From Quillaja saponaria (Eukaryota; Streptophyta; Magnoliopsida; Fabales; Quillajaceae), in contig CM055614.1 in the NCBI GenBank assembly GCA_029379385.1, forward strand, positions 16,721,994 to 16,785,993: a stretch of DNA of 64,000 bases, read 5' to 3'. Numbering within the stretch: position 1 is the first letter of the stretch; every line of letters begins with the position of its first letter. The notes under the pieces were generated by a model, which saw nothing but the letters and a program-made list of their open reading frames with translations, was not told the origin of the DNA and did no database searches. Below are positions 11,646-23,500 of this stretch, piece after piece. Position numbers and translations under genes: made by a program.

Positions 11646-13041
11646 TTTTTTAGCTAGAAGTATGGTAGATTATAGCTTCCATGAAGGAGAGTAAGAAGAG
11701 GAAATGAAGGAGAAGGAGTTAGACAGGTGGAGAGGAAGAAAAGGAAAAATGAAGAGAGAGAAAAAGGAAAAGAAAAAGGAAAAAGGAAAAGGAAAAAGGA
11801 GAAAATTATATGTGGATAGGGACACTTGTCTCCAATTGTGAAGTCCAAAATAATTTCTAAAGTTAAAATTCAAAAACATGATTCTGAAGTTTTACTTGGT
11901 TTAATGTAAATTCCTAAAATTGTAAATATTTAACTTTAAAAGCCTTCTACTATTTAAATCATGTAAAAAATATTTAGTTATTATGTAAAATGAAAGCTTG
12001 TATACTTTACTAAAATAATTGGTAAGAGGAAAAGAGAGAGAACAATTCGTAAAACACAAATTGTAAGTCAATCACTTGAAACTTTAAGGAGTAACTCAAT
12101 TTTGAATCCAAATCTAGGCTTGCATGTATGATCAAGCAAGTGGAAGGTGATTGAATTAGAGGTGGCAAAGAGGTATATTAAGGGAGGAAAATTCGTCTCT
12201 TTGAGGATTCTTTGATTTTTGCTTAGGAGGCTTGAAGTTATACTAAGTGAAGATCAATGAGGATTATTGTCATGCTGCATGTGTGTTTTGAACAGTTGGA
12301 ACTTGTTGAAATCAAGGGCCGAGAGCTTTGAGGTATAAATCCTTGACTTTTAATCTTTGATTCTTGGGAGATCTTGATTAATTGAGGTTAATAGAATTAG
12401 TGTTGATTGCAAAAAGGAATATATGAATTATGATGAGGATTTTTTTTGAATTTATAAGTACTTGGCTAAAAAATGGAATTTTTGAGTTATTGATGAAAAA
12501 TATGTACATGGCCCGAAACGTTGATGAAATTGTGTTTTAAAATTGATGGATTAATTATGTTATTGATGAATTATGATAAATTGGTGATGAATTAGTAAGC
12601 TTGGCTGAAAATGGTTTATGTGGGATAAATTGATGAAATATAGGTGTTGGTCGAAATTTGGAATTAATTGATATTGGATTTGTGGTGAAAATTTCATGTT
12701 GGCCGAAAATTGTTTAATTGAGGAATTAGTGGGAAATTTATTTTGGCTGAATTGTTCATGTAAGTAGAATATTTAATAAATTTGTTATATGTGAAATTTT
12801 GAGTTTGTGTGAATTTAAGGAGTTAATTTCAATAAAATTTTGTTTGAATTTCATGGGAATTTTTGGTTATAACCTAATATCGTAAAGCCAAGTTTTAGAT
12901 ATAATATGAAAATTTCAGTTATAAAATAACAACCATATAAACGAATGAAATAAATAATAATAAAATTAAACATGTCATAACCAGGTATTGTAGTGATATA
13001 TTTTAATGATGCTTAAATAAATTCTAACTATACAAGAAAAT
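11646..13041. other. Intergenic or decayed repeat, no gene seen
   Basis: Starts with a strongly purine-rich block (about 11690-11810, GGAAAAGG repeats), the complement of the pyrimidine-rich tract seen in plus-strand family L copies. It may therefore be the rest of the minus-strand copy interrupted by the gypsy element. From about 12470 to 12750 the phrase TTGGC(C/T)GAAA recurs with long T/A-rich spacers. No coding similarity found. Confidence 0.4.
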
Positions 13042-13602
13042 TGTGATAACCCAATGTGTCCTTATTTTGCTATCGATATTTTAATATATGCTTTGGAGTA
13101 TCGTACATAATTTATTAGGCATTTGAAAAATTAAATTAATAATATATACATAGTAATATTAAAATTAAGGAATATTTGTGTATACATATACAAGTGGTAT
13201 AAGTATTAATTTCTATCATACTATTGACTTATTTGGAAGTTGAATTTAATTTATACAAAAATTAAATTGTGAAATGAGTCAAGTATTTAGATGAAATTTA
13301 CTAGTGAAGTTTGATTTTTAAAATCTTTATCTATCATTAAGTGTTGATTTAATCTTTTTGGCTCACTCCCACCACCGACTTACTGTTGTGCCTTCTTATT
13401 GTCATTTATTCCATGCTCTGCTTTGGGTTTTCTTTGTGTTGTCGTGATAGCGTGAAAGTCAAACGTGTATTTTTTTATGTGTACAATAATTGCATAAAGT
13501 ACAAAGTACGATAGTAAATCATTATGAAATATATATATATATATATTTGGTCCTAGGATAGTTTACCACACATCTTAAAACTATAAGCCATGGATTTATA
13601 TT

Positions 13603-16162
13603 TGTGATAACCCGAACCTGATAATTTAACGTATAATTTGAAATGTCGTACATAACCTGTAAAACTAAGAAAACTAAAATTAGAGTTTAATAAATGAATA
13701 CTAGTGTGTGTATATATATATATATATAATAAGTTAGAACTTGCTATATGTATATATATAAGTGAATTAATATACACCACCAATTAATGAACAAGTTTAA
13801 AACCACAAGTTTACAATATTTTAATTCTTTGTCTTTTCTTCATGCTTTGCGTAAACCGACTTCACATTTTCACTTTCTGCTATATCCTTCTTTTGGTCAT
13901 TCTTGGTTCTTACCTCTTCGCCTATTCCTTTTTCTTGACCGTGCACTTAAATTTTGGGTAAACAAGCTAATTAGTTGGTAAGTCTTTCATCCTTTCCTTT
14001 TGTTGGCCATAGGAGTGTTATTATAGAGGTGGTAAAGACTGGAACTTACTCAATTGGGAGTGATTAACAATAGCTTATTACTATTGTTCTATTTTTCCTT
14101 CACTCCAATTCTGCCTAGCTTTTCAAATTGGCTGTGTGGGAAGGGGGAGGGGGCCTTCCTTGTTAATGTGAGCTTATGATGGTGAACAGCCATACAAACT
14201 AAGAATAGGCTCATTTTGAGCTGGGTTTTAACTATAAGTTTATGCCATTTCAAAGCTTAATCAAGGTCGTGTAGTCAATTAAGATAGCAAGTAAAAGAGC
14301 AGCAACCTTGACTCTTCTATTCCTAATATATGTTCTATTTTGATGAAGGTTTAGCTGGGTAGGAAGAAGTGGTAGTCTCGACTGCTTATGTCTATTTTGG
14401 ATTGAATCTTTACAGGATTAAAAGAGGTTGTTCCTTGACTAAGTAAGGGTGATGATAGTCTAGAATGAAGAGGTGGCAAACTTTCTTTTGGTTGTGAACT
14501 TCTTGAAGTGTTAAGAGAGTGTTAAACAAGTGTTTCACATAGAAAAAAAAAATTCTACATCTTTAATTTAGATAGATAAGGAAAATTGATAATTTAAAGG
14601 ATATAATTATTGTTTGTAAGTGGTTAATAAGTTAATTGTCATCCTTTGAAACTTAATTAAGAATAAGAAATAACTGATTTAGAATTCAAATAAATTAAAA
14701 TAGAAAAGTTAAAGTCAGGTATATAAAATAATAATAATAATTTTAATAATAAATAAAAATAAATAGAATTTGAAGTATGTTAGCATTGAAATGCTTGATT
14801 TAAGCTTGATGAAAACTAAAAAATTAAATTAATTAAAGTTAATAATTGGAATTTAAATATAAAGAGAAAATTTATAAGTTAGAATAGTTTATGAATGTAT
14901 GTATACAAGAAAGTAAATAATTTTTTTAAGATGTTCAACCAAGGTTTAGGTATATTTATGTAAATTAAGAAGTCGTAGAATTAACCTTAAAATGGTTATT
15001 GTGAATAATATATAAATTGGTAATTTCAGGTCTGAATCATGTCAAGGATATTCTGACTCCATCGCAAGCTAGGCAGAATGACGAGTCTCATCCTTAAATT
15101 TTTGTGAGTGGATTACGTGCTCTTTGGTTGCTAGATTATTATGTGTAATTCTGTGTGTATTTGAATTATGTTTGATGATTGAAATTGTTTGTGGTTGATA
15201 AGAGCCAACAAAGTGAAATTTTCTAATAAATGATTTTTACTTCCGAAATTGAAAAATCCAAATGCACCTGGGATATTCTGATTTTCTAATAAATTTTTAA
15301 AAAAATTTGAGTGCTCAGTCCCGGTGGGATGAATTATGTACATAGATTAATCTGTTGTGCGGGCATGTAAATGCCCTTTGGGGGGGTGATACTGTAGTGC
15401 GGGGCTGGGTTCCTAGTTGGCTCTTTGCTTGCTTTGTATGCTTTGATTTCTTTGTTTGGAATTATGAATTTTAGATATTTGAATTGAGTTATATATGTTG
15501 TAAAACATGTGATACGTTGCTTTATGAGAATTACAAGTACATGCTTGTACTATTGAATTAAAACATGAATATTGTTACTTGAGATTAACTAATTGATATG
15601 TGTTCTTTATGTTGTTATTGATGCTAGTGCCATTTGGGTACGATATTCCACTCACTGAGTTCGTGGGATTCACCACTCTTCCATTGATTTTTTTTTTTTA
15701 TTAACAGGAGTTCGAAACACATCATTGACAAGCTCGTGATTTGTCAATATAATGCTATAAGGTATTGCTTCGGAATCTCATACTTGAAGTCAAGGATGAA
15801 AGTTTGCAATCATAATAGGGTTCTAAGTCGTTGTCTAATTTTCTGTGTAATGGTTTCACAGTTATTGGTTATGATACTACTAGAGCGAAGCTCCCTTGTG
15901 TATATTGTAGTCATTATGGTCTAGTTTTATGTAAACAGGATTATGTTTTTATATTTTTTGGGCATGTTCCACATTGCGAGGGACCTTTGCCAAAATTTTC
16001 AGTAAATGTTATATGTCCAAAATAAGTCTATGTATTTAATTTAATTCAGTAAAGTTTTTCTTATTTTTAAATATAATTGTTCAAGCGTCATACGCGTTCA
16101 GTTATGGTAAAGTCAAGGTTACGGAGGGACATTCTTTGAAGGTGAGAATGGGAAAGAGTGAA
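13603..16162 (+). mobile_element. Family L repeat, inner plus-strand copy
   Basis: Starts TGTGATAACCCGAACCTG and continues with AATTTGAAATGTCGTACAT, similar to the outer copy's start at 13042. A pyrimidine-rich stretch (13800-13950) follows, then the 3' module at about 15030-16020: GTGCACCTGGGATATTCTG (complement at 15262), CAGTCCCGGTGGGATG, GCGGGCATGTAAATGCCC, CACTCACTGAGTTCGTGGG and GGCATGTTCCACATTG. The extreme 3' end is degraded; ATATT at 13598-13602 and 16163-16167 could be a target duplication, weakly supported. No coding sequence. Confidence 0.55.
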
Positions 16163-18069
16163 ATATTTTTTTTCTAAGTTAATTATGTTGGATTAAAAGT
16201 TAAAATTTGCAAATATGTATGGTTGGCCAAGAATGGTGATTAAGGAATAGACATTTCCAATGGTTAAATTAGTAATGTAATAGATGCAAAAGGAGCAAGT
16301 GGTCATTGTATAAAGGTAATTAGAATTTTGTGAAAATTCTATGTAAATTTTTGTGGTTGACATACAGGGATAAATAGGAAATGGAAAATTGAAATTTATA
16401 TAATTTAGATGATTAAGTACTAAAATGAATAAATTGTACCTAACCACGACAATTAGAATACTGTGAACAATTGAACTTGGATTGGGCATCAAACTGGACT
16501 TTGGATTGGACATTGGACTGGAGCGATTAGATTTGGACTGGATTGAGGATTGAAAACTAAATTGTGGGAAAAAAAATGTAAACTAGGTAATATGGTGGCT
16601 AGATATATGCATATTCCTGTAAAATGTGATCTTTGGTGTGCGTGACTTGATAACTATTATTTTAACTCCTTAAAGCTCTACTGCATGCATGCATAGTTCA
16701 TGAGTGATGCTTTTAATGAAATCACAAGGAAATTTCATGCCTGGTATTTATGATGAAATTGCATGGTGTGTGATTGGTTTTTCAGCTATGCGATGTGGGT
16801 TGGACTGCTTGGTGTGGACTGCTATAGGCAATAGGGTCACTGAATAGCCTTGGCATAGGTAGGCTTGAGTAGCCAAAGCACCTATGTATGTAAGGTTGAT
16901 TGTGAATGATCCTCTTGCCTGAATGTACAAAAACTTGTAAGGGATTTGGCTTTATTGAGTACTCAGTAGCCCTGATCTAGCTGGGGAACCTGACATGCTA
17001 GCCCAACTTGTGGATAGTCCAAAAATTCATAATTAGTTTTTCATGCATGCACTGCATCTCTCTATTTTTATAAAACTCGGGCACCTATTTGTTTTGAAAA
17101 TATATGTGTATATATCTGCTGAGTTTTCTGTCTCTTTGTTTTTTAAACTGGTGTCTCAAATTGATTATATACTTGGAGAGGTTGTAGTATGTGAATGGTA
17201 GTCCTATATGGTGGTCACACATGCAGCAAGTTAGAGGATATTGATGAGATACCAAGTCAGCAGGGTCCAGGTAGTGGTGAAGTAGCATGTGAGGAGATTA
17301 TTGAGGAGGAAGAGGTGCTAGGTGTTGTAGAGTTGATGGCAGCAGGGTCCAGGTAGTGGTGACTAGATGCTGATGATGTAGTATAGTAATTTTAAATCTA
17401 ATATTATAATATATATAGATGTGTTGATTTTATATAAGCAGGTGTTAATGATAGATAGAATGATATCATTGTTATGGCCATTAAGCTCTTAAAAATTGAC
17501 TAAGTTAGTATGGGACATAGAATGAGAAAACTTGAATTTTTGATGGTATGCATGGTGAAATTATATAACTCAAATACTTGATAAATTCTATGTAATTAAA
17601 GTTAAGTTAAATTAAATAAGTGGAATTTGATTAGTATAAGAGCATTAGAATTTTCTTGATTCCATTGTAAAATAGGTATCTATATATGAACATATACATG
17701 AATTAAGATAATATACATTTATAAGGTATGTTATAAAGGTTGGGTTATGTAATTTTTGTTGGTTAAATGGTTAATTAGAAAACATGGAAATTGGCTAAAT
17801 AACTGTTAAATTAATAATGGGAGTATAAGTAAGGCTAATTTGATAAGTGGTATATGATTTCTTAGTGTATGTATAATTATTAGAACTGAAAGTTTAAGAC
17901 TTAAATTTGTAAATTAAGATTAGTATGTTTTTAAATTTAAAGAATCTTAGATAATTGAAAGTTCAAAATTTCGATTACATTTAAATGGAATTAAGAAGCT
18001 TAATTAGTCAAGATTTGTTGATTATGTTATTAAGTAGGAAATTATGATAATGAAGTTTATCGACTAAAC
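16163..18069. other. Non-coding part of nested repeat, no gene seen
   Basis: Presumed body of the outer family L copy. It contains a 23-base direct repeat beginning CAGCAGGGTCCAGGTAGTGG at about 17259 and 17341, and otherwise AT-rich sequence. Small ORFs on either strand show no recognisable domain. Confidence 0.4.
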
Positions 18070-18727
18070 AATATTTGAATTGAAGATTTTCAGCTCTAGA
18101 TCATGTCAAGGAGACTCCGACCTCTTCACAGTTTATACGAAATGACAAGTCTCAATCTTGAACTTTATAAGTGAATTATGTGCACTTTGGTTGCCAGATA
18201 ATTGTGTGGAATGAATTATATAAATTTGATTAATGAAATTATATTTGATGTTTGATATTTGATATTGTCTGTGGTTGAAAAGGGCCAACATAGTGAAATT
18301 TTCTGAGAATTGATTTTTATTTTCAAAATTGAAATCTAGGTGCACGTAAGATATTCTAATTTGAAATTCTGAGATAATTTGATTCAGATAAATATTTTAA
18401 AAGTAGAATGCTCAGCCCCAGTGGGATGGATTATATGTAAAGATTAATATGTTGTACGGACACATAATTGCCCAGTGAGGGGTGATATTATTGTGCTGGG
18501 CTGAGTTACTCGGTTGGCCTTTTGTTTGCTTTGAGTGTGTTGGTTGTTCGATTTGAATTGTGAATTTTGAATATTTTAAATTTTTTTGTCTATCTTGTGA
18601 GTCATGAAAATTATGATTTTATGACGAATACATGTACATACGTGCACTGTGACATTATTTGAGATTAATTAATGATATGTGTTGTTATACTTTGGTTGAT
18701 GTTGGTATCCTCAGGGTACATTGTTTG

Positions 18728-20167
18728 ACATTGTGAAAAATATTACGCAAGCACATATATTGTTTAAACAAGTAATAAAGGGTAAGTTGAGTATCGTTCC
18801 CACGAGAAATTAATTTTATATAGCCAAGTACTAAAATTTACCAACTTCAACTTTATCTAGATAATTGAAAACTTGAGATTGTTAACTATGATTAAACTAA
18901 AGAAAGTAAATAAAACAACTGAACTTGAGATTATGTAGAGAAAATATAGGATTATAATTTCCCTCACACTTCACTTGACTTGCCTTTATCATGTCATGCT
19001 TAGTTATGATATTATGTTATTAACCTAGGGTTCCAAGTTAATTATAAGTATCTTTTGAATTGCTTATAATTCATACCTTAGTTAATCAATTCACTATATG
19101 TCTATGAGAATTGAATTAAGCAAGTTTCATTAAGAACAAACCTAATTTGGCTACACAAGGTATATAGGTATATGTTTATCCTATATACAAATCAAATTCA
19201 ACTAATTAAGTGAATGAATCCAAACACGTGTTATATCATTCAAGGCTAATCTATATTCCCTTTGTGAAGGTTCCTCTAGATTACCGAATCTATCTAATTG
19301 GTGATCAAACAATTAGAAGCAATGAACATAGATGACATAAATAACAATAATATCAAATCCTAAGCAATCCATAGTTAAAATTAAATCAAACTACATGTAA
19401 GTTACATCATAATCCTAGAAAAAGGATTTAATTCATGCTACTAGATGTAAACATGACTACAACTAAGCAAATCATTAAGAACATACAAATAAACTAAAAG
19501 GAATGAAGAAAAAGAGAAAACTAGGAAGATACCAAGCTCTACAAAATCCCTTGGTCTTCTAGCTCAAAGTACCCTCAATCAGCTCTACATCTCTAGTAAT
19601 CCCTTGCTTAATTGTGTGTTTAGAATCCCAAGCCTTTTCTCTTTATAGGCTTCAAAAGTCATGAGTCATAGTCCAATTTAGAGTAATTTTATCGGGCTAG
19701 CGCATTAGCCATGACTTATTGGGGCTCTAATACTGATTTTCGGATGAAACAAGAGACTGTACAAGGCATTGGGCACCTTATCACCAACTTCTTGGCACCT
19801 AGGCACCCAAGCCTAGGTGCTTAATGCCTCTGGTTTGCAATGTTTGGCCAAGAGCTTGGGCACCCCAGCGCCCACTTTCTGGCTCTCAATGATACTGGTT
19901 AAGCTTTTCCATGGCCTAAGTGCCCGATGAGCTGAAATCTTATCCCTTGAGCAATTGGTCTTCAGAAAGGACTCCTTGAAGCTTATACCTTCAAAACACA
20001 ACCAAAGTTTAATAGGAATGTAACTCTTATGTAAAAAGATAAAGTCTAAGCAATAATAACTAAAAACATGACATTTTAATGCAATACGAATTAATCTACA
20101 AACTAAACTAAAGCTACACAATTCATAATGCAAAACTCAATACCAAGCTAAAATGAATGCACAATGT
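18728..20167. mobile_element. 1.44 kb unidentified insertion with short inverted ends
   Basis: It interrupts the family L module between the GGTATCCTCAGGGTACA and GGGACTCACCC blocks, which are almost adjacent in other copies. The ends are ACATTGTG (18728-18735) and CACAATGT (20160-20167), a perfect 8-base inverted pair. Near the left end is GTAAGTTGAGTATCGTTCCC, a phrase I associate with widespread non-coding plant repeats. The 106-codon minus-strand ORF at 19813-20133 has no domain I recognise. Neither class nor target duplication could be settled. Confidence 0.5.
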
Positions 20168-20597
20168 GATGTAATATAATATAACTCTTCTGTGGGACTC
20201 ACCCTTCTTTGTTGATATTCTTTTTTAGTAATAGGATTTCAGCATATTGCTTCAACAAACTCATGACCTTCCAATAGAGTACGGCAATGTATTTTTCAAA
20301 ATCTCATACTTGAAGCTAAAGGATGGAAATTTGCAGTCATAATTAAGGTGTTGGGTTATTATGAGTTGTCTGTACAAAAGTCAATTTGTTACTATTTATG
20401 ATGTTAACGAAGCGAAGCTCCTTGGTTATGTTGTCTTTGTTGTTATTTAGTTGAATGTAATAAGGAATTTACATGTTGGTATTTGAGGCATGTTCCACAC
20501 TGTGGAGAACCTCTGCTGAAATTTTCAATAAATTGTTATTTGTTTCAGTAAATAAACTTTTATATTTAACTTCTATTTTATAAAATTTGTTTTTATG

Positions 20598-23500
20598 TGT
20601 TATAACTCGAAACTTTAACTTGCATTTTAGAATGTTGTACGAAAATTTTTGTGACTTGGTGACTAAATATAATAAAATAAAATAAAAATTACATAATTAA
20701 AATTTTATATATATATTTATATGTAAATAAATAAATAAAAATAATGCAAGAATTAATTTTCATTATATAATTGGTTAACTTGAAGCTTAAAATTTATTGG
20801 GGTAATTTTTATTAAGGTGTATAACAAGTGTGCCAATAATTATATTTATAGATCTAATAAGATTAATTATGCACCATGCATATTCTTTTAAGCTAGAAAC
20901 TAATTACATATCTATACTCAAGGAATATGATTTAATTCACACCACATATTTATATATATACCTAGAATTGATATCCATAACATATTTATAAGTTAGAAAG
21001 TATTTACAATATATATATATATATATATGACAAGATTTAATGTGTACCACATATTTAGCATCTTGACCATAGACTTTTTATTTTGGAATTAGTGTTTTTT
21101 TTTTTTTTTTCTTTTGTTTTATTCTCTTTTTCCAACCTCTAACAACTAACATTGCTTGCTTTCCTTCCTCTTGTTCCAGAATTTTATGCACTGTTATGGC
21201 TGGCCGACACCTTCACTTCTTCCTTTCCCTTGCTCTTACTTGTTTTGGTTAGATTCCACTTGTTTGAAGTGTACAGGTCCAGCTTCTCCATGGCAGGTAC
21301 CATGGACCATCTTGGCTCTATTTTTTTATTTTATTTTCCTTCCAATTTCTCTTCTGTGTTCGGGTTCTTATGCTTACTGTTTCATTCCTTTTTAGCCATG
21401 GGTTCTACTTCTTGGGCTACCATGTTTAAGTCCTAAGTAATTTTCCTACTTTTGTTGGCAGGCGTTAGCAACTTAGTTGGGAGGATTTGAGAGCTGAAAT
21501 CAGCTGTAGTGTGTGTGGCTATTAGCAGCACTTAGTGCTGCTCTCTTTATCCTCCTTTGTTTTGGGTTCTTTCCCCCCTTCAAAGCTTCAACTTACCTGC
21601 AGTAATTGTCAGGCTGGAGAACTCAACGTGCAGGGGTACTAGTTTGGTGCCCTGCCTCTTGCTCGAATGTTTGCCCCTTTTGTTAAAACAGTGAGCTGGC
21701 TGAAATAGCTGCCACCATCAACCATGGGTCCTTAGTCTTCATGAGGTTGATTTGGGTGTGGAGCGATCTATATAATTGAAGCTACAAGGGTATGAATCTT
21801 CACCAAGAAATTTTTAGTTAAGTTTTAATCGTGGAGGTCAAGTGAGGTTTTGAGAATTTTGTTAGTTTACTTGTGGTTATGCATAAAAACTTAGGTGATT
21901 GGTAAGTTAGTTTAGAGCTCCTTGTAGAGAATTAGATGGTAATGATTAAAGGTTAAGATAAACAAGAAATTTAGTAGTGATTATGTGAATTAGAAAAAGG
22001 AAAAGATGTGAACATCAATTGCACCCATAATGAAATTATATATAATCCAACCATTTGCTTAATTATAAGTAATTAATTTGAATTTAGTGTTGGAAGTTGA
22101 GCAGAGTTATATAAGTTTTATTGGTTAAGTAGTTATCTAGACAACATGAAATTTAATAAGTGAAGTATAGGTAAATTTAAATTAGTAAGCTAGATAAGAT
22201 TTCTTAGTATGTATATAAGTATACTAGTCCATGCATTTAAGGAAACTAAATATACTTCTAGGATGTCCAGTAAATGGCTTAACAAGGGATTAGTTATCAA
22301 CAAGCATGTTAAGTGAATATATATATATATAGTGAATTAAGAATCATGAAATTTGAATGTCTTAATGTTGGAAATATATATAAATAAAGCTTTTAGGTTA
22401 TATTTTAAATTAGAATTTAGAAACTTGGTATTGTTAAGGTTGATGGAATTGGGAATTGAGAATTATGTACACACACTCACCAATAAAAATAAATAATGCT
22501 TTTAAGATGTTTGACAAAATGTCTACAAGAAAACTAGTTATAACTTTTTGAGTAAAATTTGGTAGATTTAATTATTGGTGATTAGTTGTTATTGGAATTG
22601 AATAAAAAGTTTATAAACAAAAGCAAAGAGTAAATTTTAAATAAATACGTGAAACTTAAGAACTCTAAATTTTTGTGATTAAAATGTTATAACTTATAAA
22701 AATAATAAATAACATATTTATTGATAAATACGTGAAACATCATAAAGTTAATGTTTCAACTTATTTTTATTAAATTTGATTAAATATGTAAGTAAAAATA
22801 AACATATATCCAAGGAGGTTGTTAAATGCCTAAAGGAGTAAACTTTAAATAATTAATTGTACTAATATACATATCCAAATAATACATATGATACCTATCT
22901 AGAGATATATACTTACCTATTAATAAATACAACAAACGGAATTGGATTTCATTTTTCCTAGAGAAAGTTATGTTCAAATAACTAAGGCAAGGTTAGACTT
23001 ACCAAAATCCTGTATTTTACAAAATTTGATGTAACTTCGAAGAATAGACTGTATTGATATACAAATATAAAAATTACAAATGATATATATAAAACTACAT
23101 GTGTCTAGTATTTAATCAATTTTACGAAACTGGATTTGGAATTTCCTAGATAAGATATGACTGTTAAAGTGAACACAAGTCCAAACCCTAAGTTTGGACA
23201 GTTTCATCATCTTTAACTCACTAGTGTTTTCTAACTTTTCTAATAATTTCTTTCTACCCTATGCATTATCAGGACATCTAAAATGTCTTTTCATAATCAA
23301 TCTTACCACATAAAGCATAATTTATACTTCTTAACATGTAATAGCTTAATATAAAACTTTCATAACGAAACCTATATAAGTTGATATATAAGTTTAATAT
23401 TTAAAAGATTATAACAATAACATTTATGAACTAAGTATTATTTCAAAATATGAATTTTAGTTCAGGATTCTAACGTAGACTTGATGAGATGCATGAATGC

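Noticed and set aside
19813..20133. 106-codon minus-strand ORF as a host gene
   Set aside because: Lies wholly inside an inserted repeat, has no domain and no splice-linked partner.
21152..21436. Two overlapping ORFs as membrane-protein genes
   Set aside because: Both are translations of a pyrimidine-rich tract found in several family L copies; the Phe/Leu/Ser content is a composition effect.
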